Position numbers and translations under genes: made by a program. This document shows, one piece after another, positions 41,751 through 49,700 of a stretch of 64,000 nt of DNA (position 1 is the stretch's first letter; every line of letters begins with the position of its first letter). The notes under the pieces were generated by a model, which saw only the letters and a program-made list of their open reading frames with translations, had not been told where the DNA came from and searched no databases. Where the stretch lies: NCBI RefSeq assembly GCF_000332095.2, contig NZ_KI913950.1, forward strand, positions 80,125 to 144,124. Reading direction: 5' to 3'. The DNA is from Leptolyngbya sp. PCC 6406. GTDB taxonomy: Bacteria; Cyanobacteriota; Cyanobacteriia; Phormidesmidales; Phormidesmidaceae.

Positions 41751-42293
41751 ATGACGACTAATACCAAATCCGAGTTGCATAACCCCGATTCCCAAACGGT
41801 CAAACTGTAGAGGCGAATGGCATTAGCCTTTTTGAATCGGGGGTAACTAAGCAGGATTTAGTATAAAACGCAATCTCGGGTCAACCCCTATGTCGATGCG
41901 CTGTCGCAACTGCCTCGATTTGAGGAACGGCAACGGTTGATGCTGTTAAATCTGTTGATTCAAAAGGTGGCGCAGGATCTAAATCGCCGCTTTCGGTTGG
42001 AGCAACAGGAAGAGCAGTTTGACTGGGCCGAGTGCAAAGCAACGCTGGATGAAGTGTATCGTGGCCTCAGCAAAGACCAACTGCTGGGTAAGCTGAACGA
42101 GTTCTATGGCATCGGCACCATGCAAGCTGCCTTGGAGGAATTCAGCCGATTACGCCGCCAACGCAATAGCCGAGTCAGCCGTAAATATGGCACTCGCGCT
42201 ACTGGCCTGTCCGCACCGTCTACGGGTTCAGATGGACTCATAGAGGGAGAGGATGAGTTCAGCGAAGATGACTTTGATGACTACGACGAATAA
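41751..42293 (+). pseudogene. Small plasmid protein (paralogue of 42465-42821), split by a MITE
   Basis: ATG ACG ACT at 41751 is followed by a 102-bp MITE (41762-41863). Removing it with one copy of TAA gives MTTKTQSRVNPYVDALSQLP, which runs straight into the open frame ending at 42293. That start aligns with the paralogue start (KVNPYLQALGEMVP). The remaining frame has QLNRRFRLEQ-type blocks and EQFDWAECKATLDEVYRGLS, then an acidic tail (EDEFSEDDFDDYDE). It could still be translated from ATG 41937 as a 118-residue shortened protein. Compared with the paralogue, the helical core is intact, so loss of the N-terminal 28 residues may or may not inactivate it. Confidence 0.8.
41762..41863. mobile_element. 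102-bp MITE with IS630-type termini
   Basis: TACCAAATCCGAGTTGCATA at the left and the inverse of TACTAAATCCTGCTTAGTTA at the right form imperfect terminal repeats of about 29 bp. Flanks 41759-41761 and 41864-41866 are both TAA (TA or TAA target duplication). The left end matches the left end of the IS630-like element at 60210 (TACCAAATCCGACTTGTATA). No coding capacity; it needs a transposase supplied in trans. Confidence 0.85.
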
Positions 42294-42312
42294 GGGTTAG
42301 AGCCGTTGGAGG

Positions 42313-42344
42313 TGCCCCCAGGTGTAATGCCTGGGGGCATTTTT
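42313..42344 (+). terminator. Rho-independent terminator
   Basis: TGCCCCCAGG and CCTGGGGGCA form a 10-bp perfect stem with a 7-nt loop, followed by TTTTT, 20 bp after the stop at 42293. Confidence 0.9.
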
Positions 42345-42450
42345 GGCCCACCCACCGGAGCCCAGGCGGAGCCAGCACCTAGCGGGGCTTGGGGATACCG
42401 GGTGAATGACCCTTGAGGTCAGGCGACTTATCGTCGCGCTCGGGTGACGT

Positions 42451-42468
42451 TCATTCAAAGGTGAATGA
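42451..42468 (+). promoter_or_regulatory. Inverted repeat over the start codon
   Basis: TCATTCAAAGGTGAATGA (7-bp arms around AAGG) spans the ribosome-binding region and the ATG at 42465. It could be an operator or an RNA hairpin that hides the start. A related GGGTGAATGACCC lies about 50 bp upstream. Confidence 0.5.
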
Positions 42469-42821
42469 TGGCTACCGGAACCAAATCCAAAACTCGCACT
42501 GCCCGTACTACTAAGGTCAACCCTTACCTACAAGCATTAGGGGAGATGGTGCCGAAGACGGAACGGACGCGACTGATGCTGCTGAGTGTGCTGCGCCAGA
42601 AGACGGGTCAGAGCCTCAGTAGCAAGTTTCGCTATGAGATGAATCTGGAGTTTGACTGGAGTGAATTCAAAGCCCAGTTTGACCAGGACTATGGCGAATT
42701 GGGTGCCAAGCAACTCTTGACGCTGTTGAGTCAATACTTCGGTATTAGCTCGATGGCAGAGGCAGAGGAGGCATTTGATCAGCAGTCTGACCGCCGCCGT
42801 CAACGGCAAACGCGCTACTAG
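42465..42821 (+). CDS. Small basic/helical plasmid protein
   Basis: 118 residues (ATG 42465 or 42468). A basic Lys/Arg/Thr-rich N-terminus (TGTKSKTRTARTTKVNPYLQ) precedes a helical core (LMLLSVLRQKTGQSLSSKFR, LEFDWSEFKAQFDQDYGELG, KQLLTLLSQYFGISSMAEAE). It ends basic (SDRRRQRQTRY), unlike its paralogue at 41751-42293, which ends acidic. The two align over about 90 residues. Function unknown; a nucleoid or replication accessory is plausible on a plasmid. Confidence 0.75.
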   Translation: MMATGTKSKTRTARTTKVNPYLQALGEMVPKTERTRLMLLSVLRQKTGQSLSSKFRYEMNLEFDWSEFKAQFDQDYGELGAKQLLTLLSQYFGISSMAEAEEAFDQQSDRRRQRQTRY

Positions 42822-42836
42822 GCGCAGGGTCGGGGT

Positions 42837-42869
42837 GCCGATGTCTAGCCCTTGAGCAGGACATCGGCA
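42837..42869 (+). terminator. Hairpin terminator candidate
   Basis: TGCCGATGTC/GACATCGGCA, a 10-bp stem with a 13-nt loop, then CCCTGCTTTT. The T-run is weak, so termination is likely but not certain. Confidence 0.65.
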
Positions 42870-43692
42870 TCCCTGCTTTTACCCGCCCACCCACCCAATG
42901 GACTGTCCTCAGTAGTCCCCAAGGGACACCACTAATACCGTCCTAGCCCCGTAGCCTGGACTGACCCATAGGAACAGTGTCGCCACGGGAATGGCCATGG
43001 CCCTAGAGATGCCCTTCATGGTGCAACCAGGGTCGAGATTGGAACCCAGTGCAACCTTAGCGATCCATAACGTTGTTGGAATCCCAATTTTGACGGTAAT
43101 CAAGACTCCATAGGGAGTTATCTGGAGCCCATTAGAGCCATTTGGAGTTAGGTGGAGCTAATGATAGTCAGGGGATGGGGCCAGTCTTGTGGTAATACAG
43201 GTGAGATTGGGCTTAAATGGCGTGACTTTTCAGTTCTGATGTACTGCCCCTAGGCCAAGGTGCTCAAACCTTGATGGGGTGCGAAATTCTGGCAAGAAAT
43301 GCCGTCGTGACCCACTCCAAAAATCAACCCCCCAATAGGGGTCTAGCCCAGGGGATGGCACCGGATTAAAACCGTAGAGATTCAGTCTCGTAATGATACT
43401 GACGGGTAAGGGCCAAGAAGAAGGACGGATCGGTGCCCATAAAGAATGCAACCGGGCTCTATCCGCACCGATAGGCGTAGTGGGGATGGGTGTTCTGGGG
43501 GGCAAGAATGCAGAGGCGAAGCCAGAGGTCAGCCGAACTCCCACCCACCCTAAGGCTGGAGTCATACCCCTATCGGGGTGAGGGGAGAAGTGATTCAAGT
43601 ACCACCCACCCTGACCCTGATGACCCCGATTGGGGTGTTGGGGTGACCTGGGGTGATATTGCCCTGGGTGTTGACCCTTACGGTGATTGCAA
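42870..43692. other. 820-bp non-coding region with three ACCCC-N4-GGGGT palindromes
   Basis: No gene. CCCCAATAGGGG (43330-43341), ACCCCTATCGGGGT (43566-43579) and ACCCCGATTGGGGT (43623-43636) are alike and lie upstream of the acidic-tailed gene. GGAGTTATCTGGAGC (about 43112) and GGAGTTAGGTGGAGC (about 43145) are near direct repeats. ATCGGTGC/GCACCGAT arms flank about 30 bp near 43428-43474. The set looks like a control or replication/partition region for the plasmid backbone. Confidence 0.6.
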
Positions 43693-44310
43693 ATGGCCAC
43701 TACTCAAAAACGCAGAACGACCCAGACCCGTCAAACGGCTGGGCGCACGACGGCAGCTAAAAGCCGTAGTACCCAGTCCCGCACCCCCAGTTCCATGCTG
43801 CGGGGCTGGGCGAAAAAGAGCCTAGGGCTAGTGCCCAGTACGGGAGAGCGGGCGATCGTCATCCAAGCCTTCTATGGCCTGCGGGAACTGCTGGGGCAAA
43901 AGCTCCAGACCGAGGCCAGTACAGTCAAATCCAGCAAACGCTTTGACTGGAGTACTTGGAACGCTCAAGTCTTCATCAAGATTGTGGGTGGCAACCCGGT
44001 GCAAGCCGAGGAAGAGACGGTGACTGCCATTGGAAATGCCCTGGCAGAACTGGCCCATAGCTTCTTGGCTCCCCGCTTTAGCCCAGAGCGAGATGAATGC
44101 CTAGCCCAGTTGGCAGCGGTCAACATCGAGTCCATCGAACGCCGTCAGGCTAATCGAGCCTTAAGCGATGCCATTGGAGCAGCGACTTCGACCATGGGAG
44201 GTGCTGACGGTTTTGATGCGGAGGACTTCGATGGCGATGACGAGGATGATGACGACGACTTCGAGGATGCCGCTGAAATCAGTGAAGCCGACGACGACGA
44301 TGACGATTAA
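43693..44310 (+). CDS. Basic-headed, acidic-tailed plasmid protein
   Basis: 205 residues from ATG 43693. The N-terminal 40 residues are strongly basic and Thr/Gln/Ser-rich (TTQKRRTTQTRQTAGRTTAA). The helical middle (55-150) includes LQTEASTVKSSKRFDWSTWN, with FDW as in the two neighbouring paralogues, followed by a 45-residue tail of almost pure Asp/Glu ending DDDDDD. This suggests a third, longer member of the same family. Basic head plus acidic tail suits a DNA-binding protein with a partner-recruiting tail. Confidence 0.7.
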   Translation: MATTQKRRTTQTRQTAGRTTAAKSRSTQSRTPSSMLRGWAKKSLGLVPSTGERAIVIQAFYGLRELLGQKLQTEASTVKSSKRFDWSTWNAQVFIKIVGGNPVQAEEETVTAIGNALAELAHSFLAPRFSPERDECLAQLAAVNIESIERRQANRALSDAIGAATSTMGGADGFDAEDFDGDDEDDDDDFEDAAEISEADDDDDD

Positions 44311-44328
44311 CAGCCAGTAGGTGCAATG

Positions 44329-44371
44329 GCCCTGCCTTGAGCCCAGTGGGGTCTTAAGGCAGGGCTTTTTT
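44329..44371 (+). terminator. Rho-independent terminator
   Basis: GCCCTGCCTT and AAGGCAGGGC form a 10-bp stem followed by TTTTTT, 19 bp after the stop at 44310. Confidence 0.9.
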
Positions 44372-44575
44372 GTGCGGCTCAGACCACAACGCTTCCATTA
44401 GTACAGGACAACTAAGGCTCTATCAAAAGTAATAGAAAGCGGGGGGTGGATCGGGGTTAAAAACCAACTTAGGGTAGAGCTGATTTTGGATTTTATTTGT
44501 CAGGATACAAACCATAGCTTTAGGGCTGTAAATAGCTTTTGTAGGATTGCCGATATAGCTTGAACCCGTAGATTG
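44372..44575. promoter_or_regulatory. Leader of the mobilisation operon, oriT candidate
   Basis: Contains GGTTAAAAACC (inverted repeat near 44454) and three ATAGCTT direct repeats (44514, 44532, 44555) just upstream of the MobC-like gene. oriT is normally next to the relaxosome genes, so this stretch is the best place to look. No nic sequence is recognisable by eye. Confidence 0.35.
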
Positions 44576-44971
44576 ATGGCAAAGCAGTACAAAAGAGTGA
44601 AGGCAGGATTTAGCCAGAGCCAGTATCAATACCTGATGCAGCAATCAGAGGCGTTGGGGTTGAGCCTTGCTCAAGTGATTGCCGCCTGTGTCGATGCCTG
44701 TCAACGGCAAGAGCCGAGGATAGGGAAACTCTATGGTGCTGTGACGGAGCTGAGGTTGCACCTAGAAGGGCTCCGTGCTGAGTTAGAACGCCTGGAATGG
44801 GGACATGGCCAGGGAGGGATTGTTCTTAACTTAGGGGATGTTGACCTAGGGGAATTGCTGAGTCAAATCCAACAATTACAACGGCAATGGATAGCGCTAG
44901 AGACGATTAGCCTTGAGCCTGAAGCTGACCTGAATCAACCTGATTTAGAGATTGGTGACGATGATTGTTAA
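44576..44971 (+). CDS. MobC-like relaxosome accessory protein
   Basis: 131 residues from ATG 44576. The N-terminal part (AKQYKRVKAGFSQSQYQYLM, then LGLSLAQVIAACVDA) fits the ribbon-helix-helix head of MobC proteins. A helical middle (AVTELRLHLEGLRAELERLE) and an acidic end follow. MobC binds oriT and opens it for the relaxase, whose gene overlaps this stop by about 11 bp. The assignment rests on order, overlap and fold pattern. Confidence 0.75.
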   Translation: MAKQYKRVKAGFSQSQYQYLMQQSEALGLSLAQVIAACVDACQRQEPRIGKLYGAVTELRLHLEGLRAELERLEWGHGQGGIVLNLGDVDLGELLSQIQQLQRQWIALETISLEPEADLNQPDLEIGDDDC

Positions 44972-45857
44972 ACATACAAAATGTCAAGAACCCTACGGTG
45001 TCCTGAAGTATGTGATGGAGAAGCCTGGAGCTGAGTTGATTGGCTCCAATATGGGCTATACCCAAGACCCGTTAATGGCGGCAAAGGAAATGACCTTTAG
45101 TTGTCATTGGGCCGATAGTCGTCTCAGAAACAAGGTCTACCATGCCTCCATAGCGGTGCAGCGGGGCGAGCGCCTCAGCCGCTGTCTTTGGTTCTTGATA
45201 GGGGCTAAGTACCTGACCAAGATGGGCTATCGCCATGTGCCCTTCCTGGTGGTTCGCCATACCGATACCGCCCACGACCACATTCATATCGTGGCGGGTC
45301 GGCACAACATGATGAGCAATACCTGTGTGCGGGACTCCTGGGACCATCCCAGAGCGATCCAAGTCATTCAGGACCTAGAAGATGCCTATGGATTGGCCCG
45401 CAGTTCCCAGCCCTGGTCAACGGAGCGGAATCATCCGACCGTGGGCATGATTCGCCAAGAGCGCTCAACGGGTAACCCGGCCATCAAGCCAGAACTTCAG
45501 GACTTGATTGATGGGACCTGTCAGGGTGCCCCCACCCTAGAGCAGTGGGCGAGCGCCCTGGAGGCCCAAGGGGTAGCGCTAGCCTTCAACCCCATAGACG
45601 AGGACACCACCGGACTGGTCTATGGCTACAAAGGCTTGTACTTCAGGGCATCGCAACTGGGTCGAGCCTATACCTTGCAGGGATTGAGGCAGTACCGGGG
45701 GGTCAATTCACCTGAAAGCAGCATTGCCGTAATGGCCTGGTGGCAACAGCATCAAGCGCAAGCGCAGGTGAATGCCCTATCCCCAGCCCCAAATCAGGTG
45801 CCAACCCAGCCCCCTGCTGGAGTCAGTCGCTACCGATCCCGGCAACTAGAGCTGTAG
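44961..45857 (+). CDS. Conjugative relaxase (MobA/VirD2-type)
   Basis: 298 residues from ATG 44961 (MIVKHTKCQEPYGVLKYVME). Motif III, the metal-binding three-His signature, is HTDTAHDHIHIVAGR, preceded by HASIAVQRGERLS and a likely nucleophile Tyr in the N-terminal YGVLKYVM. Relaxases nick oriT and lead the strand through the coupling protein to the secretion channel. It is shorter than typical relaxases because it lacks a helicase or primase C-terminus; the primase-like protein is encoded separately just downstream. Confidence 0.88.
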   Translation: MIVKHTKCQEPYGVLKYVMEKPGAELIGSNMGYTQDPLMAAKEMTFSCHWADSRLRNKVYHASIAVQRGERLSRCLWFLIGAKYLTKMGYRHVPFLVVRHTDTAHDHIHIVAGRHNMMSNTCVRDSWDHPRAIQVIQDLEDAYGLARSSQPWSTERNHPTVGMIRQERSTGNPAIKPELQDLIDGTCQGAPTLEQWASALEAQGVALAFNPIDEDTTGLVYGYKGLYFRASQLGRAYTLQGLRQYRGVNSPESSIAVMAWWQQHQAQAQVNALSPAPNQVPTQPPAGVSRYRSRQLEL

Positions 45858-45906
45858 CCCAGCCGCTGTCGCGCCCAAACGATGCCCCTTAGCCCAGGGT
45901 GACCCT

Positions 45907-47325
45907 ATGGTTTCCTTACCCGCTCCAGACCCCAATCCCTCTGCCCAGCGCCCTACTCCCTCGATACAGGAGCTGCGGCGCATGACCGTGATTTGCCTGC
46001 GTCGCCTTGGCTTTGTCGTGGGTCAACAGATCTGGGTGAAGTTGAGTTGGGACTTGCCCCTGGAATTGGCCCCCCACCATTGGGAGCGCTATCACCGAGG
46101 GGAGTGTGAATGCCTCAAGCACTATGTCTACCGGGGCCAGGTGACCCAGCGAGGATTCAAGTTGCAGCGGTGTCGGGCCGCAGGTAAAGACCCCCAGGGC
46201 ACCACCCGATGGCGGCCCCAGGGCAAGGTTTATCACGATGGTTGGCAATGGGTCTACCAAGCCTCCAGGCAGGGGGCGACGGTATCGTTCTATCCCAATC
46301 AACCCCAGGGGGGCATTGGCAACCATCACGTCCAACAATGCCATTGCCTGTTCTACGAAATCGATGATCAACCCCTTGCTGTCCAAGCCCAGGAAATCGC
46401 TCGCCTGGAAGCGGATACTGGCCTTGTCCCGGCAGCGGTGGTCTATAGCGGGGGTAAATCCCTGCATGTGTACTTCAGGAGTGACACCCCCTTGGCCCCT
46501 AAGGATTGGCTGCGGCTGAACCGCAAGTTGTGCATTCGCCAGAACTCAGACCCACAGATTTGTAACCTGGGCAGAGCCATGCGGATGCCAGGAATGGTGC
46601 GGCGCAGGGTGGTCAATGGTGCCCTATCGCCGCCTCGGGTAGTACGGCTCAAGGCGAATTCTCCCCAGTCCTATGGGCCGGATGAATTGGAACTTGCCCT
46701 AGACCAAGGGGGACTCTTTCCCCAGGGCTTAGACGATAGGCGCTGGCGGCGGTGGGTACAACTGAGGCATCAGGCCCAAAGAGATGCCACCCTTGAGCCG
46801 AGGGCAGCGCTCGTTGAAGAAAGGACGGGGCTGGGACCAAGACAATTCCCATCCCCGCAGCCTATACCCCCCCTGATGGGAAGCCCACCCTCTAGAAGGG
46901 GCACCCCCCACCGCGCTAGCGGCATCCCCCTACGACAATGCCTAAGTCAAGATGATGGCTATCTGATTGCCTATGGCGCAGAGCAGGGCTATCGCCATAG
47001 CAATGGCTATAAGCTGGCCTGCAACTTGGTGGCTACCGCTGCCTTCCTAGAGCAGGAAGGGGTGGGCTATGAGCCTAGTGCCGCAGCGTTGTTTTACGCC
47101 TATTGCGATCGCTGTTCGCCACCGATGGACTCAGTAGAGTCAGAGCAGATCTGGCAAGATGCGCAACGGCGAGCCACCTACCCCAGTCGCCCCCCGGAAT
47201 CAATCTTGAATACCGTGGCCTACTACCAAGGGCGCGCCCAGAAGCAGGCCCAGAGACAATCGCGCCTGCGGCACTTGATTCAACAGGTGCGCGCCCGTCA
47301 TCGACAAGGTAGGAGGCAGGGGTAA
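45907..47325 (+). CDS. Archaeo-eukaryotic primase-like (AEP/PrimPol) replication protein
   Basis: 472 residues. The AEP core is visible: acidic motif CLFYEIDDQ, VVYSGGKSLHVYFR (Ser/Lys/His motif) and RAMRMPGMVRR, followed by a helical C-terminal domain with LACNLVATAAFLEQEGVGYE. PrimPol proteins start DNA synthesis on plasmids and phages. Pro/Arg-rich linker and tail regions flank the core. It lies downstream of the relaxase and ends the mobilisation segment. Presumed partner: the family-A polymerase at 22779-24641. Confidence 0.8.
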   Translation: MVSLPAPDPNPSAQRPTPSIQELRRMTVICLRRLGFVVGQQIWVKLSWDLPLELAPHHWERYHRGECECLKHYVYRGQVTQRGFKLQRCRAAGKDPQGTTRWRPQGKVYHDGWQWVYQASRQGATVSFYPNQPQGGIGNHHVQQCHCLFYEIDDQPLAVQAQEIARLEADTGLVPAAVVYSGGKSLHVYFRSDTPLAPKDWLRLNRKLCIRQNSDPQICNLGRAMRMPGMVRRRVVNGALSPPRVVRLKANSPQSYGPDELELALDQGGLFPQGLDDRRWRRWVQLRHQAQRDATLEPRAALVEERTGLGPRQFPSPQPIPPLMGSPPSRRGTPHRASGIPLRQCLSQDDGYLIAYGAEQGYRHSNGYKLACNLVATAAFLEQEGVGYEPSAAALFYAYCDRCSPPMDSVESEQIWQDAQRRATYPSRPPESILNTVAYYQGRAQKQAQRQSRLRHLIQQVRARHRQGRRQG

Positions 47326-47573
47326 TGGAACTGTGGGACTACCCGCAGGGGAATCCGCTGCCCCCTTTTTGCAAACCTTTGAGGCCCTGTCGCCCCCCGG
47401 CACCCATACCGCATCCGCTTGACTAAGAACTGCCCTTGTCCCTTATTGGTAGGGTGTCTTAATCTAGGTGCTGTTGGCTCGTCACAGGTCTTGTGGAATA
47501 AGCATTTCGCCTATCCCGTTCAAATTGCCAAGATGGCTGTCGTGTACAACTCAGACCACTTCCTCGGTGCCTG

Positions 47574-48530
47574 ATGAACCTTGCTGCTTCTGCCTGTCAC
47601 CCGTTGCGGATTGTCTCGCTGATTCCCAGTGCTACCGAGATCGTAGATGCCTTGGGATTGGGAGGCTGTTTGGTGGGGCGCAGCCACGAGTGCGACTATC
47701 CCCCAGCGGTAAAGGCCCTACCCGTCTGCACCGCCCCCAAATTTGACCCGGCGGGTGACAGTGCTACCATTCACCAGCGCGTGACCGAGTTGCTCACCTC
47801 GGCTCTGAGTGTCTACCAGGTGAATCTGGAGGTGCTAGAGGCTCTACGCCCGACCCACATTCTCACCCAGGCGCAGTGCGAGGTCTGCGCTGTCAACTTG
47901 GCAGAGGTAGAAGCGGCAGCGGCGCAACTGACCGGCAGCCAGCCCCAGATTATTTCCCTGGAACCGAACTGTCTGGCGGATGTATGGGCCGATATTGAGC
48001 GAGTGGGTTTGGCTCTGGGGGCAGAGCAAACAGTGGCGGTAGTGGCTGGGTTGCAGGGTCGAGTGCAGACTTGCGTTACCCAGGCGGCGGCCTGTGCGCC
48101 CAAGCCTACCGTCGCCTGCATTGAATGGATCGAGCCGTTAATGGCGGCGGGCAACTGGGTACCGGAACTGGTGCAGATGGCCGGTGGCACCTCGCTATTG
48201 GGTACCCCAGGGGAGCACTCTCCCTGGATTAGCTGGGAGGACTTGATCGCCGCTGATCCTGAGATCATTGTGATTATGCCCTGCGGCTACGACCTGGCGG
48301 TGACCCGCCGCGAAGCCGAAACGCTAACCCATCATTCTGCCTGGTCTACCCTGAAGGCGGTGCGCCAGGGGCACGTCTACCTAGTGGATGGCAATCAGTA
48401 CTTTAATCGCCCTGGCCCGCGCCTAGTGGAGTCTTTGGAGATTTTGGCTGAAATTTTCCACCCCGAGGTATTTGGTACTGGCCACCGGGGGCAGGGCTGG
48501 GAACTGTGGTCACTGGAAGCGGCGGCGTAG
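47574..48530 (+). CDS. Cobalamin-binding protein (BtuF-like periplasmic-binding fold)
   Basis: 318 residues with the BtuF/TroA two-lobe layout: RIVSLIPSATEIVDALGLGG, LVGRSHECDYP, LRPTHILTQAQCEVCAV and IIVIMPCGYDLAV. There is no clear signal peptide, so it may be cytoplasmic or a partial family member; the cobalamin-binding signature (VGRSHECDYP) is the standard one. No riboswitch was identified in the 250 bp upstream. No BtuC/BtuD genes are near. Confidence 0.85.
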   Translation: MNLAASACHPLRIVSLIPSATEIVDALGLGGCLVGRSHECDYPPAVKALPVCTAPKFDPAGDSATIHQRVTELLTSALSVYQVNLEVLEALRPTHILTQAQCEVCAVNLAEVEAAAAQLTGSQPQIISLEPNCLADVWADIERVGLALGAEQTVAVVAGLQGRVQTCVTQAAACAPKPTVACIEWIEPLMAAGNWVPELVQMAGGTSLLGTPGEHSPWISWEDLIAADPEIIVIMPCGYDLAVTRREAETLTHHSAWSTLKAVRQGHVYLVDGNQYFNRPGPRLVESLEILAEIFHPEVFGTGHRGQGWELWSLEAAA

Positions 48531-48548
48531 TGAACTGAAAAAGCCGGA

Positions 48549-49019
48549 GTGCGATGGCCCTTTGGGCCGGTCTTCGACCATCGCACCCCATCTAAAGAAA
48601 TCTTAGAGTTGCTCAGTTGCGCCTGCTCTCACCATGTGGTTGCCGTCAACCAGGCGCTGCTGGCGGGCGATCGCTGTGCCCACGATGTGGCCTGTCTGAC
48701 CCGGTGGCAAACCTCGGCCCATGGGCACCCGGAGAGCAACGGTGGCCCCAAGAATGGCCACAGACCCACCGCTGACCGATTGAGTGCAGAAGCTGTAGAT
48801 CAGCTACGGCAACAACTCCGGCTAGGGCATCGGGTTGGCTTAGAGTATGCTGACCCGCGCCGATTTAAAGCAGGGTCTTGGCAGAGTGGCCCTACCCTGG
48901 CGGCGACTCAAGAAGCTGAGGTTTTGGCCCAGATCAAGCAGTTTTTAGCAGCGCACTCCGGTAACTATGTGCGCCTACTGGGGATTGACCCCAGGGCAAA
49001 GCAACGCCAGTTTGAATAG
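48549..49019 (+). CDS. Free-standing Rubisco small-subunit-like (SSUL) domain protein
   Basis: Up to 156 residues. The last 80 residues read LSAEAVDQLRQQLRLGHRVG, LEYADPRRFKAGSWQSGPTL and FLAAHSGNYVRLLGIDPRAK, the SSUL repeat that in CcmM (and in some Rubisco activases) binds Rubisco and builds carboxysomes. The first 50 residues are unrelated and a flexible linker (AHGHPESNGGPKNGHRPT) joins them. The start is unclear: no ATG lies in frame, and the first GTG falls inside the palindromic repeat. A GTG start at 48644 (VVAVNQALLAGDRC) or loss of a 5' end by the repeat are both possible. No carboxysome genes are near. Confidence 0.75.
   Translation: MRWPFGPVFDHRTPSKEILELLSCACSHHVVAVNQALLAGDRCAHDVACLTRWQTSAHGHPESNGGPKNGHRPTADRLSAEAVDQLRQQLRLGHRVGLEYADPRRFKAGSWQSGPTLAATQEAEVLAQIKQFLAAHSGNYVRLLGIDPRAKQRQFE
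48550..48586. repeat. Palindromic repeat, copy 2
   Basis: TGCGATGGCCCTTTGGGCCG followed by GTCTTCGACCATCGCA; nearly identical to 31762-31798. It lies 20 bp after the cobalamin-binding protein gene and contains the first codons of the next open frame. Confidence 0.85.
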
Positions 49020-49317
49020 GTGATTCAAATGCTTAGGTGAGTAATATATTATCGCAGCAAATTGGCACTGGTTCGCTAACAGGAGATGGATGGCTGAAAG
49101 CCTTGCTGGACAAGTGTTTTCATGATTTTAGGTTGAATCGCCTCAAACCATGACTGCATAAGAGCTTTGAAGGTTTATCACCGATTAAGAGACCAGTGCC
49201 GCAAATTTAACGGCAAAACGCAGCGGCGGCAGATAACCTTGGAACTATCACCAGCGAATTTCAACCGTTCGCTACCGTGACGTGTTAGGTGACTGGCCAC
49301 TGAACAGGCTTCTTTTA
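49020..49317. other. Intergenic, possible insertion-element scar
   Basis: No gene. AAGTGTTTTCATGATTTT (about 49114) resembles a segment near 3465. A short basic-coding-like stretch (about 49165-49230) suggests a decayed gene, but nothing is recognisable. Confidence 0.4.
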
Positions 49318-49689
49318 CTATAGTTTCAAGAGACGGATGCTTTCAATAATTAAAATTGCTGCCCATACCAGAATACTAAGTCCAGCCGCTGCTGCAGCAA
49401 TATCTTTACTGACTCGGATACGATCATTCTGCTGAGGCTCAACAAAGTCACACAGGACTTCAATCGCACTGTTAAACAACTCAGAAATGAGCATTAGCCC
49501 TATTGCAAGTAGTACCAAGCTGACATCCACCCATTGGCGAAAAAGGAAAGCGCTGACTAAAATGGGTCCCGACAAGACTATCTTATAAGCAACACTAAAA
49601 TCGGTGACTACCGCAATATGGAGACCCGCTAGAATCACTTTTAGCTTCTGGATTGGGTGATAACCAGGTGAACGAAATTTGTTGGGCAT
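49318..49689 (-). CDS. dgkA: Diacylglycerol kinase (DgkA family)
   Basis: 123 residues. The family core LISELFNSAIEVLCDFVEPQ followed by VSKDIAAAAAGLSILV is present, with the Glu and Asn residues of the active site. It has three transmembrane helices (about 38-52, 55-80 and 98-118). Recycles diacylglycerol or phosphorylates undecaprenol. It begins about 11 bp upstream of the end of the 958-residue gene on the same strand. Confidence 0.9.
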   Translation of the reverse strand: MPNKFRSPGYHPIQKLKVILAGLHIAVVTDFSVAYKIVLSGPILVSAFLFRQWVDVSLVLLAIGLMLISELFNSAIEVLCDFVEPQQNDRIRVSKDIAAAAAGLSILVWAAILIIESIRLLKL

Positions 49690-49700
49690 GACTGATCAGT

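Noticed and set aside
47326-47573. Cobalamin riboswitch upstream of the BtuF-like gene
   Set aside because: No B12-box-like motif (GCCACTG) could be found in the leader.
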